Part shown: piece after piece, positions 37,485 to 47,013 of the stretch | Layout: each line of letters starts with the position of its first letter | Numbering within the stretch: position 1 is the stretch's first letter | Assembly (NCBI RefSeq): GCF_002332255.1 | Contig: NZ_NRGW01000001.1 | Coordinates: 1,550,001 to 1,614,000 of the forward strand | DNA from: Halomonas sp. JB37 | GTDB lineage: Bacteria > Pseudomonadota > Gammaproteobacteria > Pseudomonadales > Halomonadaceae | Length of the DNA stretch: 64,000 bases | Reading direction: 5' to 3' | Translations under genes and position numbers: made by a program | The notes under the pieces: generated by a model | What the model was told of the DNA's origin: nothing | Databases searched by the model: none | What the model saw: only the letters and a program-made list of their open reading frames with translations

Positions 37485-38657
37485 ATGCAGTTAAGTCCTT
37501 TTAATCAAGTAAGTAGCTTTAAAAGCGCGGGTAAGCTGGTCACTGGTCACGGAGCTGCCCAGCAGTTGCAGCTCTATGTGCAGTCGCTGGGGATGCAACG
37601 ACCGTTGATCGTGACCGATAGGGGGGTGGTGGCTTCAGGCACGCTGGATATCATCACCGAGCAGCTCATGGCGCTAAATGTGCCCTATGCAGTATTTGAT
37701 CAGATTGCGCCCGAGCCTGAAGTGGAAATAGTTGAAAATTGCACGCGTGCTTTTAATGGTGGTCAGCATGATAGCGTTATCGCCGTAGGCGGCGGAAGTG
37801 GGATGGACATCGCCAAGTGCGTGGCGGTATATGCACACTATGAAGGCCCGCTTGAGGGATTGTTTGGTGAAAATAAAGTTGCCCAACGTGAGGTGCCTTT
37901 AATCGCCATGCCAACCACGGCGGGCACAGGATCTGAAGTAACCAATATCGCAATTTTGTCGGATAAAGTTCAGAAGATGAAAAAGGGTATAGTAAGTGAT
38001 TGCCTACTACCTGACGTAGCTATTGTAGCGCCGGAGTTGACGCTGAGCTGCCCGCGTTCAGTAACGGCGGCCAGCGGGGTCGATGCGTTGGTGCATGCGA
38101 TAGAAGCCTACCTTTCTAACTTCGCAACGCCGATTACCGATGCCTTAGCGGTTAAAGCCATGAACTTGATCATCCATGCGCTACCCAAGGCATTTGCTAA
38201 CCCTAACCACCTTCAAGCCCGTGAAGACATGGCTACTGGCAGTCTCTTGGCGGGATTGGCGTTTGGTAATGCTGGTGTGGGGGCGGTGCATGCCTTGGCA
38301 TATCCATTAGGTGGGCGTTACCACTTGGCTCATGGAGTAACCAATGCACTCTTGTTGCCATTTGTGATGGAGTGGAACAAGTTGGCCTGCGTCGAGCGCT
38401 TTCGTGGCATTGCGGTGGCCTTTGATGAACCCGTGGCTGGGCTTTCGGATGATGCCGTTGCCGATGCGGTTATCAAGCGCATGCATAAGCTGTGTGCTGA
38501 TGTGGAGATTCCTGCCGGTTTACGCTCTTTTGATATTCCTGAATCCGCCATTCCCGAGTTGGCCGCCGAGGCCATTAAGGTGGAACGTTTGCTACGTAAT
38601 AACCCGCGGGTATTAACGCTTGCGGATATTGAGGCGATTTACCACGACGCTTATTAA
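37485..38657 (+). CDS. Iron-containing alcohol dehydrogenase
   Basis: A 390-residue group III alcohol dehydrogenase. The nucleotide motif is GGGSGMDIAK near residue 103, and PTTAGTGSEVTN follows. The metal ligands are visible as the Asp and His of GVDALVHAIEAY, the His of AVHALAYPLGG and the His of HLAHG, all present. It should oxidise a primary alcohol or hydroxy acid with NAD. The ribosome site AGGAAA lies before the ATG and a sigma-54 promoter upstream. Together with the divergent semialdehyde-type dehydrogenase and the permease it suggests catabolism of a compound such as 4-hydroxybutyrate, as an inference. Confidence 0.9.
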   Translation: MQLSPFNQVSSFKSAGKLVTGHGAAQQLQLYVQSLGMQRPLIVTDRGVVASGTLDIITEQLMALNVPYAVFDQIAPEPEVEIVENCTRAFNGGQHDSVIAVGGGSGMDIAKCVAVYAHYEGPLEGLFGENKVAQREVPLIAMPTTAGTGSEVTNIAILSDKVQKMKKGIVSDCLLPDVAIVAPELTLSCPRSVTAASGVDALVHAIEAYLSNFATPITDALAVKAMNLIIHALPKAFANPNHLQAREDMATGSLLAGLAFGNAGVGAVHALAYPLGGRYHLAHGVTNALLLPFVMEWNKLACVERFRGIAVAFDEPVAGLSDDAVADAVIKRMHKLCADVEIPAGLRSFDIPESAIPELAAEAIKVERLLRNNPRVLTLADIEAIYHDAY

Positions 38658-38736
38658 TGCGCCGCTAATTAAAACGCCATAACGACAAAACGTTTATTAA
38701 AAAAATACTAACAATTTTAAAATAGGAGCCCATGCC

Positions 38737-40158
38737 ATGAGTGCTTGGAAACATCGCGTTGACGGTGAAGAGAGCCCGTACACCCCGTTAGGGCCATTTA
38801 AGCTACGCCTGCCGTTTTATCATTACCGTTTTGAACTGCCCGATTACCTGCAGGGCCTATTAATGTGTGCGGTGGATCTTGCCGCCATTCCATTGATGAT
38901 GCAGTTACTAGGCATGCCGTTTGAAGCAGCGTTGGCCATTGTAATTTTAAATGGCTTGCTCTATTTGATGCATCATCTGCTGGGTGATCCGGTTATCCCA
39001 GGTTGGATTACCCCCGCTATTCCTCTGTTGATGGCTTATGTGTCGACCTTTCCTGAGGGGGTAGACAGAGTTCATGCGCTGATTGCCTTTCAGATGCTAT
39101 TGGGGATTATTGCGCTTGGGCTTGGGGTAACGGGTATGGCTAGCAAGGTGGTGCGGCTAATCCCTTCTGCTATTAAAGCGGGTGTCATTATGGGCGCTGG
39201 GCTGGCGGCCATTGTCGTGGTGTTTGATGAGGGTGGTCGCTTTGAGCAGTATCCTTTTACCATTGCGATTGCGGTAGGCGTTGCGTTCTATCTGATTTTT
39301 TCTAAGCACTTTAATAAGTTGAAAGCGCAGGGCGGGCTTTGGGGCGCGATCGGTAAGTTGGGTATTTTTCCCATTATTGTACTGGCCATCGTGGTGGCAC
39401 CACTGTTTGGTGAAGCACCGTGGCCTGATGTGGAGTGGGGGTTTAGCCAGCCTGATTTCGCGCTGATGTTTAGTGAATACACGGTGTTTGGTGTTGGCTT
39501 GCCGCCGTTGACGATGTTTTTGACCGCGTTACCTACAGTTATCGCCGCTTACATTGTGCTGTTTGGCGATGTGCTTCAAAGCAAGGCGTTACTGGAAGAG
39601 GCTGATGAGAAACGCCAGGACGAAAAAATCGATTATAACCCTAATCGTGCACACATGATTTTTGGTGGGCGTAACTTCGGAATGAGTATCTTTGGTCCCG
39701 ATGTGGTGATGTGTGGCCCGCTGTGGGCAGCGATGCATGTAGTAACGGTGGAGCGTTACAAGCAGGGCAAAGCAGCGATGAACTCTATCTTCGGCGGCTC
39801 CGGCTCATTCCGCTGGGGCACGAATACCGGTTTGTTGCTGTTGCCAATTGTTAGCTTGGTGGAGCCCATCCTGGGGATTGCATTGGCGCTGACGTTGTTA
39901 ATTCAGGGCTACGTGAGTGTACGTATTGGCATTATGGAAGCGCGCAGCCAGCGAGACTTAGGTATCGCGGGAATTATTGCTGCCATGCTGGTCATTAAAG
40001 GCGCTACCTGGGCTTTTGCGGTGGGTATCTTGCTCTGCGCGTTAATTTACGGCAAACGCTTCTTCTCAGGTGAGGTGGATAAAACCTTCGTGAAGGACTG
40101 GGACGAGGCATTGTTACCGGAGGCTGATCCCGAGCCGGAGGTGCCATTGCGCAAATAA
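38737..40158 (+). CDS. Multi-spanning permease, NCS2/xanthine-uracil-like
   Basis: A 473-residue inner-membrane protein with about 12-14 hydrophobic segments. The order LIPSAIKAGVIMGAGLAAIVVV, a periplasmic-type loop, FGDVLQSKALLEEADEKR and FGMSIFGPDVVMCGPLWAAMHV recalls the NCS2 nucleobase transporters, though sequence support is only partial. It follows the iron alcohol dehydrogenase by 79 bases and precedes the sigma-54 activator, so it probably imports the alcohol substrate of this cluster or a related compound. Its substrate class is uncertain, and a SulP-like fold is possible. Confidence 0.65.
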   Translation: MSAWKHRVDGEESPYTPLGPFKLRLPFYHYRFELPDYLQGLLMCAVDLAAIPLMMQLLGMPFEAALAIVILNGLLYLMHHLLGDPVIPGWITPAIPLLMAYVSTFPEGVDRVHALIAFQMLLGIIALGLGVTGMASKVVRLIPSAIKAGVIMGAGLAAIVVVFDEGGRFEQYPFTIAIAVGVAFYLIFSKHFNKLKAQGGLWGAIGKLGIFPIIVLAIVVAPLFGEAPWPDVEWGFSQPDFALMFSEYTVFGVGLPPLTMFLTALPTVIAAYIVLFGDVLQSKALLEEADEKRQDEKIDYNPNRAHMIFGGRNFGMSIFGPDVVMCGPLWAAMHVVTVERYKQGKAAMNSIFGGSGSFRWGTNTGLLLLPIVSLVEPILGIALALTLLIQGYVSVRIGIMEARSQRDLGIAGIIAAMLVIKGATWAFAVGILLCALIYGKRFFSGEVDKTFVKDWDEALLPEADPEPEVPLRK

Positions 40159-40209
40159 CAGACACTGCCTCTATAGTGGCTTAAACGCTATTAGGTAGAA
40201 AATCAATGT

Positions 40210-40227
40210 CCACCGCGAAAGCGGTGG
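40210..40227 (+). other. GNRA-loop hairpin before the sigma-54 activator
   Basis: CCACCGC-GAAA-GCGGTGG is a perfect 7-bp stem with a stable GAAA tetraloop, 25 bases before the ATG at 40253. There is no T-tract, so it is not a terminator. It could protect or attenuate the mRNA, or be a chance structure. Confidence 0.4.
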
Positions 40228-40252
40228 GCGTGGTCTATCAGGGGGAGCTGTT

Positions 40253-41851
40253 ATGCAACGTATCGACGAGTGCCTTTCGTTGGAAGCCGCGCTGCCGTTA
40301 TTTGACTTGCACGGTACTGATGCAGTGGAGGTATTTGATATCCAGGGCCAGGTGATTGGAGTATTAACCCGCACCGATATTGAAGAGGCGCAGTGCAATA
40401 AGGCGTCAGGTCGATTGGTGGGTGAGTGTATGCGTTATCGTGTAACGGGCATTACCCCCCCTAGCGAGGCCCAAAGCGTTGATGCTTTTGGTTTTGATCA
40501 GGAGCCGTTGAGTTCTTTGTTGGATGCTTTGCACGATGGTGTCTATATCACCGATGCCAGCGGGATTACGGTCACGATCAATAAGGCTTATGAGCGTATC
40601 ACCGGAATTTCTCGGGCAGAGGTGGTGGGCTTTCATATGGCCGACTTGGTGAAAGCGGGGTTTATCTCTAAATCGGCCTCGTTGGAAGTTATTCGTGAGC
40701 GTCGTCCGATTACACTGGTGCAGACTATTCATGATAGCCGGAAAATCGTGGTAACCGGCACGCCCATGTTCAAAGCCGATGGCTCGATTGCGTATGTGGT
40801 CACCAGTGTGCGTGATATTACCGAGTTGCTGTTAGCGAAACACGCTCAGGAGCAGTTAGAACAGATTCAGCGCATGCGTGAGACGTTTAAGGTGCCGGAA
40901 GTAACGGCGCTAAGTGCGTCTGGGGTGATTATCAGCCGACAAACGGAGCCTTGCTTTGAACTGGCCAGGCGAGTAGCAAAAACGTCCGCGAAGATACTTA
41001 TTCGAGGCGAGACGGGCACCGGTAAAACGCTATTGGCACGCTATATTCATCAGCACAGTGATCGCGCGGATGGGCCGTTTATGGAACTTAACTGTACAGC
41101 GTTCCCTGAAGGGCTGCTGGAGGCAGAGCTGTTTGGTTATACCGCTGGTGCCTTTACCGGAGCGGCACCAAAAGGCAAGCAGGGGCTGCTGGATGTTGCC
41201 CATGGTGGCACGCTATTTCTGGATGAAATTGGAGACCTGTCGCTCGCGTTACAAGTGAAACTGCTCAAAGTAGTGGAGGAAAATCGCTATTTACCGGTCG
41301 GTGGAACGGCGTTTCGTCAAACCGATGTGCGCTTGATTACTGCTACTCATCAGGATTTACATGACCGGGTAAAAGAAGGCTGCTTTCGCGAGGATCTATT
41401 TTATCGCATTAGTGTGGTGCCTTTGTGGTTATCGCCTTTACGACAGCGACGCGATGAGATTATTCCACTACTTAGCTATTATTTGAGTCACTTTAATAAG
41501 CTGCATGGGCTGTGTCGGCGATGGGATCCGGAGGCCTTGGAACTACTTTCCAGCTATCCATGGCCTGGCAATATTCGTGAGCTGATTAATTTAACCGAGC
41601 GTTTAACCGTTACGGTGTTAGAAGACCTAATAACCGCTACGTCGTTGCCGAACGAGGTATTTCCCTGTGCCACGCTTTGTGTAAAGCATGTTAGTGGCGA
41701 CCTCCGCCAACAGGTCATGCACTTCGAACAGCAGTTAATTCACCAAGCACTTGCTAGCCATGGCTCTACCCGCGCTGCAGCCACTGCATTGGGGGTCGAC
41801 CAGTCGACTCTGGTAAAGAAGCAGCGGCGCTGGCGTCAGGCGAGCATCTGA
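40253..41851 (+). CDS. Sigma-54-dependent activator with CBS-like and PAS domains
   Basis: A 532-residue bacterial enhancer-binding protein. The N-terminal ~75 residues look like a CBS-type module, followed by a PAS domain (LSSLLDALHDGVYITDASG near residue 85-105). The AAA+ domain has Walker A GETGTGKT near 252, the sigma-54 contact loop GAFTGA near 299 and Walker B-type TLFLDEIGDL. The C-terminal Fis-type HTH is RAAATALGVDQSTLVKK. It is most likely the activator of the consensus sigma-54 promoter at 37387, 2.8 kb upstream in its own cluster. The PAS domain should sense the inducer or a redox signal. Confidence 0.9.
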   Translation: MQRIDECLSLEAALPLFDLHGTDAVEVFDIQGQVIGVLTRTDIEEAQCNKASGRLVGECMRYRVTGITPPSEAQSVDAFGFDQEPLSSLLDALHDGVYITDASGITVTINKAYERITGISRAEVVGFHMADLVKAGFISKSASLEVIRERRPITLVQTIHDSRKIVVTGTPMFKADGSIAYVVTSVRDITELLLAKHAQEQLEQIQRMRETFKVPEVTALSASGVIISRQTEPCFELARRVAKTSAKILIRGETGTGKTLLARYIHQHSDRADGPFMELNCTAFPEGLLEAELFGYTAGAFTGAAPKGKQGLLDVAHGGTLFLDEIGDLSLALQVKLLKVVEENRYLPVGGTAFRQTDVRLITATHQDLHDRVKEGCFREDLFYRISVVPLWLSPLRQRRDEIIPLLSYYLSHFNKLHGLCRRWDPEALELLSSYPWPGNIRELINLTERLTVTVLEDLITATSLPNEVFPCATLCVKHVSGDLRQQVMHFEQQLIHQALASHGSTRAAATALGVDQSTLVKKQRRWRQASI

Positions 41852-41879
41852 TAATAAGTGGTGTTATATGGCAAGGTTT

Positions 41880-42500
41880 TTAGAACTCTGGCCCACCAGC
41901 TTCTTCGCCCCACACCTCGTCTAAACGTCCATCGCGCCCACAGCTGAAGCGATAGAACTTATAGCGCACCGGGTTTTTCTGGTAATAATCCTGGTGGTAC
42001 TCCTCCGCAGGCCAGAACGCCGTGGCGGGTACTATTTGGGTGGCGATATCCTTGTCAAAGCGAGCCTCCATGTCGGTTTTGGACGCTTCGGCCAGTTCTC
42101 GCTGCTCTTCATTATGATAAAAAATCGCCGAGCGGTATTGATCGCCCACGTCGCAGAACTGTCGATCCACCGCGAAGGGGTCGATATTGCGCCAGAATAT
42201 GTCTAATAGCTGCGAATAGCTGATTTCTTCCGGGTCGTATTCAACTTGAACAGCTTCAGCGTGACCGGTGCCGCCCCGCGAAATATCCTCGTAGCTAGGA
42301 TTCTCTAGCTCGCCGCCGATGTAGCCAGAAATGGTGGCGCTGACCCCTGGCTGCTTATCGTAAGGTGGTTCCATACACCAAAAACAGCCGCCGGCAAACG
42401 TAGCTTCAACGGTCGCCTGGGCTTGAAGTGACGGGCTGGCGAGGCCTGCAGCGGCCACTACGCAAAGTGCTAATGGACGAAAAAGGGGAAGTCGGGTCAT
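41880..42500 (-). CDS. msrA: Secreted peptide methionine sulfoxide reductase A
   Basis: MsrA of 206 residues that reduces methionine-S-sulfoxide in proteins. The catalytic motif GGCFWC (Cys 39 and 42) is followed by GYIGGELENPSYEDI and RGGTGHAEAVQVEYDPE, all family hallmarks. Residues 1-28 form a signal peptide (ending SLQAQA), so this copy probably works in the periplasm. The resolving Cys expected near the C-terminus may be that in FSCGRDGR. It is read opposite to the sigma-54 gene, and its stop is 28 bases from that gene's stop. Confidence 0.93.
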   Translation of the reverse strand: MTRLPLFRPLALCVVAAAGLASPSLQAQATVEATFAGGCFWCMEPPYDKQPGVSATISGYIGGELENPSYEDISRGGTGHAEAVQVEYDPEEISYSQLLDIFWRNIDPFAVDRQFCDVGDQYRSAIFYHNEEQRELAEASKTDMEARFDKDIATQIVPATAFWPAEEYHQDYYQKNPVRYKFYRFSCGRDGRLDEVWGEEAGGPEF

Positions 42501-42686
42501 TCAAAGCACTCCAGTGGCGGTAGTGATACGGTTCGAGCTTAAGCCTATTAATGGCTTGGGGCTTAGCTTGCTGACAGCGGCATTAAACTAACGCCTAGGC
42601 TCCCTTGGCTAACTCAGTAGGCTAGTCTCTAGTTATACGTTTATCAGCAGCCTTTTCAAAACACGTTTTTTATTAAAGGTAGGCCC

Positions 42687-42788
42687 ATGACAACAACAAT
42701 CCAATCAATTAATGCGCTTTTTAGCCACAACGCCCAGGTGGCAAAGGTTGGCACGCACGCGAGTACAGCGCTAGTGATGGTGAAGTAG
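42687..42788 (+). CDS. Possible small protein, 33 aa
   Basis: An ATG at 42687 preceded by AAGGTAGG is followed by 33 codons (MTTTIQSINALFSHNAQ...). No known motif is visible and it is hydrophilic apart from its middle. It lies between msrA and the GMC oxidoreductase gene, 22 bases before the latter. It could be a small protein or leader peptide, or the 5' remnant of a lost gene. The good ribosome site is the main reason to list it. Confidence 0.3.
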   Translation: MTTTIQSINALFSHNAQVAKVGTHASTALVMVK

Positions 42789-42810
42789 CGCCTTAACGTT
42801 ACCGGAGTCC

Positions 42811-44472
42811 GTGATGCCAGAACTAGCTAATAACCACTATGATTATATTGTTATCGGCGCAGGCACCGCCGGGTGCCTGCTGGCCAATCGTTTGAGCGCA
42901 AACCCCAAACATCGCGTGCTGCTGATAGAAGCGGGAGGGCGGGATAACTACTACTGGATTCATATTCCCGTAGGGTATCTCTACTGCATCAATAACCCGC
43001 GTACCGATTGGCTGTTTCGCACCGAGCCCGACAAAGGGCTCAACGGCCGTTCATTGATTTATCCACGCGGCAAAACCCTGGGCGGCTGTTCCAGCATCAA
43101 TGGGATGATTTACATGCGCGGCCAGGCGCGAGACTACGACCACTGGGCTGAGGTGGCGGGAGACGATGCTTGGCGTTGGGAAAACTGCTTGCCCGATTTT
43201 ATCAAACACGAAGACCACTATCGATTAGATGTGGGCGGCGATGGCGACGCTAAACATCGCCACTTTCATGGGCATGGCGGCGAATGGCGGGTCGAAAAGC
43301 AGCGCCTGAAATGGCCCGTGTTAGACGATTTTGCCGAAGCTGCCGTGCAGGCGGGTATCCCGCGCACCGACGATTTTAACCGCGGTTCAAACGAGGGCGT
43401 GGCCTACTTCGACGTCAATCAGCGCTCGGGCTTTCGGTGGAATACCGCTAAAGCATTTTTACGCCCGGCACTTAAGCGCGATAACTTAACGCTATGGCAT
43501 TCCACGCAGGTTAATCGGCTGTGCTTTAACGAAGAGGGAGGTATGCCGCGGTGTTCGGGCGTTGAAGTTGAGCGCAATGGCAGTGCCCAGCGAGCGACAG
43601 TGAGTGGGGAAGTGGTGCTATGTGCCGGTGCCATTGGTACGCCGCACTTGCTGCAGCTTTCCGGCGTGGGGCCTGCCGAGCTGTTACGCAAACACGGCGT
43701 TACCTTGGTACATGAGCTGCCGGGCGTCGGCGAGAATCTGCAGGACCACCTGCAGATTCGCTCAGTCTATAAAATTACCAATGGCAAAACATTAAACGCC
43801 ATGGCCAGTACGCTATGGGGAAAGGCCGGTATCGGGCTTGAATATTTACTCAAACGTTCTGGGCCTATGAGCATGGCGCCTTCGCAGCTGGGGGCATTTA
43901 CTCGTAGCTCGCCAGAGCACGCGCACCCCAATATTCAATACCATGTGCAGCCGCTGAGCCTTGAGGCTTTTGGCCAACCACTGCACGCATACCCAGCCAT
44001 TACCGCAAGCGTGTGTAATTTGAACCCCACCAGCCGAGGGACAGTGCGTCTAAAAAGCAGTGACCCGCATCAAGCGCCGGCCATTTCGCCTAACTATCTG
44101 AGTACGCCTGAAGACCGTAAGGTGGCAGCGGACTCACTGCGCGTCACTCGGCATATTGCCGAGCAGCCTGCTTTTAACAAATATGCGCCTGAAGAAGTGA
44201 AGCCGGGCGCTGAGTATCAAAGTGATGATGAGCTTGCCCGGTTGGCGGGCGATATAGGAACGACCATTTTTCACCCCGTTGGTACTGCGCGCATGGGTCG
44301 CAAAGACGATGTTATGGCGGTGGTGGATGCCCGGCTTAGAGTGCGCGGTATCAACGGTTTGCGAGTCGCTGATGCCAGCATCATGCCCACCATTACCAGT
44401 GGCAATACGAACTCTCCAACCTTAATGATTGCCGAGAAGGCTGCCGATTGGATCTTAGCGCCACATAGCTGA
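42811..44472 (+). CDS. GMC-family FAD-dependent alcohol oxidoreductase (choline dehydrogenase-like)
   Basis: A 553-residue flavoprotein. The dinucleotide motif is [18 protein letters not shown] near residues 12-29, then the GMC signature [21 protein letters not shown] and the second one [16 protein letters not shown]. The active-site His region is [20 protein letters not shown] at the C-terminus, with [10 protein letters not shown] before it. GMC enzymes oxidise alcohols, from choline to long-chain alcohols; betA-like function for glycine betaine is possible in a halophile, but no bet genes are adjacent. The start is GTG at 42811 or ATG at 42814. Confidence 0.88.
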   Translation: MMPELANNHYDYIVIGAGTAGCLLANRLSANPKHRVLLIEAGGRDNYYWIHIPVGYLYCINNPRTDWLFRTEPDKGLNGRSLIYPRGKTLGGCSSINGMIYMRGQARDYDHWAEVAGDDAWRWENCLPDFIKHEDHYRLDVGGDGDAKHRHFHGHGGEWRVEKQRLKWPVLDDFAEAAVQAGIPRTDDFNRGSNEGVAYFDVNQRSGFRWNTAKAFLRPALKRDNLTLWHSTQVNRLCFNEEGGMPRCSGVEVERNGSAQRATVSGEVVLCAGAIGTPHLLQLSGVGPAELLRKHGVTLVHELPGVGENLQDHLQIRSVYKITNGKTLNAMASTLWGKAGIGLEYLLKRSGPMSMAPSQLGAFTRSSPEHAHPNIQYHVQPLSLEAFGQPLHAYPAITASVCNLNPTSRGTVRLKSSDPHQAPAISPNYLSTPEDRKVAADSLRVTRHIAEQPAFNKYAPEEVKPGAEYQSDDELARLAGDIGTTIFHPVGTARMGRKDDVMAVVDARLRVRGINGLRVADASIMPTITSGNTNSPTLMIAEKAADWILAPHS

Positions 44473-44526
44473 AATTCAGCGAAAGTCCAGGAATTTAGGG
44501 GCTTTTAGCTAGGTATTATAGTAGTG

Positions 44527-44555
44527 TTGACGGGTGCATGGGTTAGGCGCAAAAT
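44527..44555 (+). promoter_or_regulatory. Candidate promoter for the cold-shock gene
   Basis: TTGACG (44527-44532), a 17-base spacer and CAAAAT (44550-44555) fit a weak sigma-70 promoter about 140 bases before the start codon. That leaves a long 5' leader, as is common for cold-shock genes. Only suggestive. Confidence 0.35.
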
Positions 44556-44695
44556 ACGCTCAGTTGGTTAGCAAGTCGAACGTTGTCAGCAGTATAGAAA
44601 CGCCTCAAGCGTTAATTCTGGTGAAAGTTTCTTGTTCTACCCACTGTAATTCGGGTATTTCCCGGTTTTGATTAGCTACATCGAGGATTTCGATC

Positions 44696-44899
44696 ATGGC
44701 AACTGGTACCGTTAAGTGGTTCAACGACACTAAAGGCTTCGGCTTCATTTCTCCTGACGACAATGGCGACGACCTGTTCGCACATTTCTCTGAAATTCAG
44801 TCTGAAGGTTTCAAATCTCTGCAGGACGGCCAGAAGGTTTCCTTCGACGTCACTCAGGGTAAAAAAGGCCTTCAGGCTTCTAACATCAAAGTTGTTTAA
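44696..44899 (+). CDS. CspA-family cold-shock protein
   Basis: A 67-residue single cold-shock domain. The RNA-binding motifs RNP1 (KGFGFI, residues 13-18) and an RNP2-like LFAHF (27-31) are intact, and the typical start [11 protein letters not shown] is present. It binds single-stranded nucleic acid as an RNA chaperone. A long leader precedes it and a strong terminator follows, so it is monocistronic. Whether it is cold-induced cannot be read here. Confidence 0.95.
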   Translation: MATGTVKWFNDTKGFGFISPDDNGDDLFAHFSEIQSEGFKSLQDGQKVSFDVTQGKKGLQASNIKVV

Positions 44900-44954
44900 G
44901 TTAATTCTTAAACCATGAGATGTTAACAATTAGCGCTTAGCGTTGATTGATCGT

Positions 44955-44984
44955 AAAGCCCCGCCAAGCGCGGGGCTTTTTGTT
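44955..44984 (+). terminator. Intrinsic terminator after the cold-shock gene
   Basis: AAAGCCCCGC (44955-44964) and GCGGGGCTTT (44970-44979) form a 10-bp perfect stem with a 5-base loop, running into TTTTTG. A classical strong terminator. Confidence 0.92.
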
Positions 44985-45141
44985 GCCCGTCATTTAGAGA
45001 GTGCTCTAAGCCGCGATATTGATGCCACTATGGCTACTCTTATATTCTTTTTTGTTCTTTAAGTGTTTCTAAAAATAACTTTTTAGAATATGCGGTTGGC
45101 GTCACAATAGCCCATGCTTGTGGATTAAGAATGGGGTGGGT

Positions 45142-46911
45142 ATGTCGCTGGATGCATGGATTGCGGTAGCAGTGGTGGTTACGATCTTTCCGCTCATGGC
45201 TTTTTCACGCCTCGGGCCCGACATTATTTTGCTGGGTGCGGTTATCGTGCTGATGACGCTGGGAGTCATTGATCCTCAGCAGGCGTTAGGCGGCTTTTCC
45301 AATAGCGGTTTATTCACCGTCGCGTTTATGTACGTGCTGGTGGCTAGCATTCGTGAAACCGGTGGGATTGATCTCATTATTCGCTATGTGTTGGGGCGCC
45401 CTGCGAGCGAAAGAGGCGCCCTGACGCGCCTGCTGTTACCCGTGGCGATGCTCAGTGGTTTTGTCAATAATACCCCGGTAGTGGCTACCTATATCCCCGC
45501 GGTGATGAGCTGGAGCCGGCGGCTGCGTTTATCTCCACAGCGGCTGCTCATGCCGCTCAGCTTTGCTTCTATCCTGGGTGGCACCATTACCCTGTTCGGC
45601 ACCAGTACTAACTTGGTCGTGCATGGACTGTTACTTGACCGTTATCCCGAGCGCGGCATGGGCCTTTTAGATCTCGCTTGGGTCGGGATTCCCGTGGCCA
45701 TAGCGGGCCTAGTCTATCTGATTGCACTAGGGCCTCGGCTGCTACCGGCGCGTTCCGGGGTGGCCAGTGCGTTTGCCAATCCGCGTGAGTTCACGATTGA
45801 AATGGAGGTAGACCCAGCTGGTGTACTGGTCGACCGTAGCGTTGAGGAAGCCGGGCTGCGCCATCTACAGGAGCTGTTCCTGGTGGAGATTGAGCGTGCA
45901 GGCAATATTGTCACCGTTGTCGGGCCTGGGGAGCAGCTTAAAGGTGGCGACCGTCTAGTGTTTGCCGGAACCAGCGATGCAGCGGTAGAGCTCCAGCAAA
46001 TCCGTGGCCTCATTCCTTCTCGAGACGACACTTCCAGTTTAGAGAAAGAGTTTAAAGAGCGCCGTTTGGTCGAGGCCGTTGTGTCTGACCAGTGCCAGTT
46101 TATTGGCCAGCGTATTCGCGATGGACGGTTTAGAACGCTGTATGGCGCAGCGGTGCTGGCGATATGCCGTGGCGGTGAGCGGGTAAAAGGGAATTTAGGT
46201 CAAGTGCGCTTGCAGTCAGCGGATGTGCTGCTGTTAGAAGCACGCCCACCGTTTATTGAACGTCATCGTCAGTCCAGAGACTTCTTGCTGATAAGCGAGC
46301 TTAATGGGTCAGCACGGCCGATCCATGAAAAGGCGCCGCTTGCGTGGGGGATCTTGCTGGGTGCCGTGGTGCTTGCAGCGCTGGGCGTGCTTAGCATGCT
46401 CAATGCCGCCATGTTAGGGGCTGCGCTAGTGCTACTCACCGGCTGTTGTTCGGTGGGGGCGGCTAAGCGAGGCCTTGATACCCAGGTGCTGCTAACTATT
46501 GCCGCCTCGTTTGGCGTGGGGGCCGCGCTACAAAGCTCCGGTGCGGCGGAAGTGATTGCCGGTGGTTTGCTGGCGCTAGTGGCGGGTAATCCTCTACTCT
46601 TGCTGATAGGGACCTACTGTGTCGTAGCGCTTCTCACAGAGCTAGTCACTAACAACGCTGCGGCAGTGATTATTTTCCCGGTCGTGATGAGCGCTGCAGA
46701 AAGTTTAGGCGTTAGTCCGATGCCTTACGTCGTGGCCGTTATGTTTGCTGCCTCGGCCAGCTTCTTAACGCCTATCGGCTATCAAACGAACTTGATGGTG
46801 TATGGCCCTGGCGGCTATCGGGTGAGTGACTTTCTGCGCTTAGGCAGTGGTTTAAATGTGTTAACCGGTGCGATAGCGCTGGTGTTGATTCCTCAGGTAT
46901 GGCCTTTTTAA
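45142..46911 (+). CDS. SLC13-family permease with paired TrkA-C domains
   Basis: A 589-residue membrane protein with about eleven segments. The N-terminal half contains FVNNTPVVATYIPAVM and GTITLFGTSTNLVVHGLLL; the C-terminal half has LTNNAAAVIIFPV-type and FLTPIGYQTNLMVYGPGGY motifs. Two RCK/TrkA-C domains lie between (about residues 210-370). This is the architecture of putative divalent-anion:Na+ or sulfate-type permeases. The ATG at 45142 with GGGGTGGG before it is preferred over a TTG at 45118. The anion transported is unknown. Confidence 0.85.
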   Translation: MSLDAWIAVAVVVTIFPLMAFSRLGPDIILLGAVIVLMTLGVIDPQQALGGFSNSGLFTVAFMYVLVASIRETGGIDLIIRYVLGRPASERGALTRLLLPVAMLSGFVNNTPVVATYIPAVMSWSRRLRLSPQRLLMPLSFASILGGTITLFGTSTNLVVHGLLLDRYPERGMGLLDLAWVGIPVAIAGLVYLIALGPRLLPARSGVASAFANPREFTIEMEVDPAGVLVDRSVEEAGLRHLQELFLVEIERAGNIVTVVGPGEQLKGGDRLVFAGTSDAAVELQQIRGLIPSRDDTSSLEKEFKERRLVEAVVSDQCQFIGQRIRDGRFRTLYGAAVLAICRGGERVKGNLGQVRLQSADVLLLEARPPFIERHRQSRDFLLISELNGSARPIHEKAPLAWGILLGAVVLAALGVLSMLNAAMLGAALVLLTGCCSVGAAKRGLDTQVLLTIAASFGVGAALQSSGAAEVIAGGLLALVAGNPLLLLIGTYCVVALLTELVTNNAAAVIIFPVVMSAAESLGVSPMPYVVAVMFAASASFLTPIGYQTNLMVYGPGGYRVSDFLRLGSGLNVLTGAIALVLIPQVWPF

Positions 46912-47013
46912 AATAGCTTTTGGCGGTGTCTTGGCTCCTTTAGGCGCGCCACTACTCGCGGTTAGCACTGGTTTGCGCTAGGGTTGCTTTTTTTGCACAA
47001 GGAATGAGAGTCG

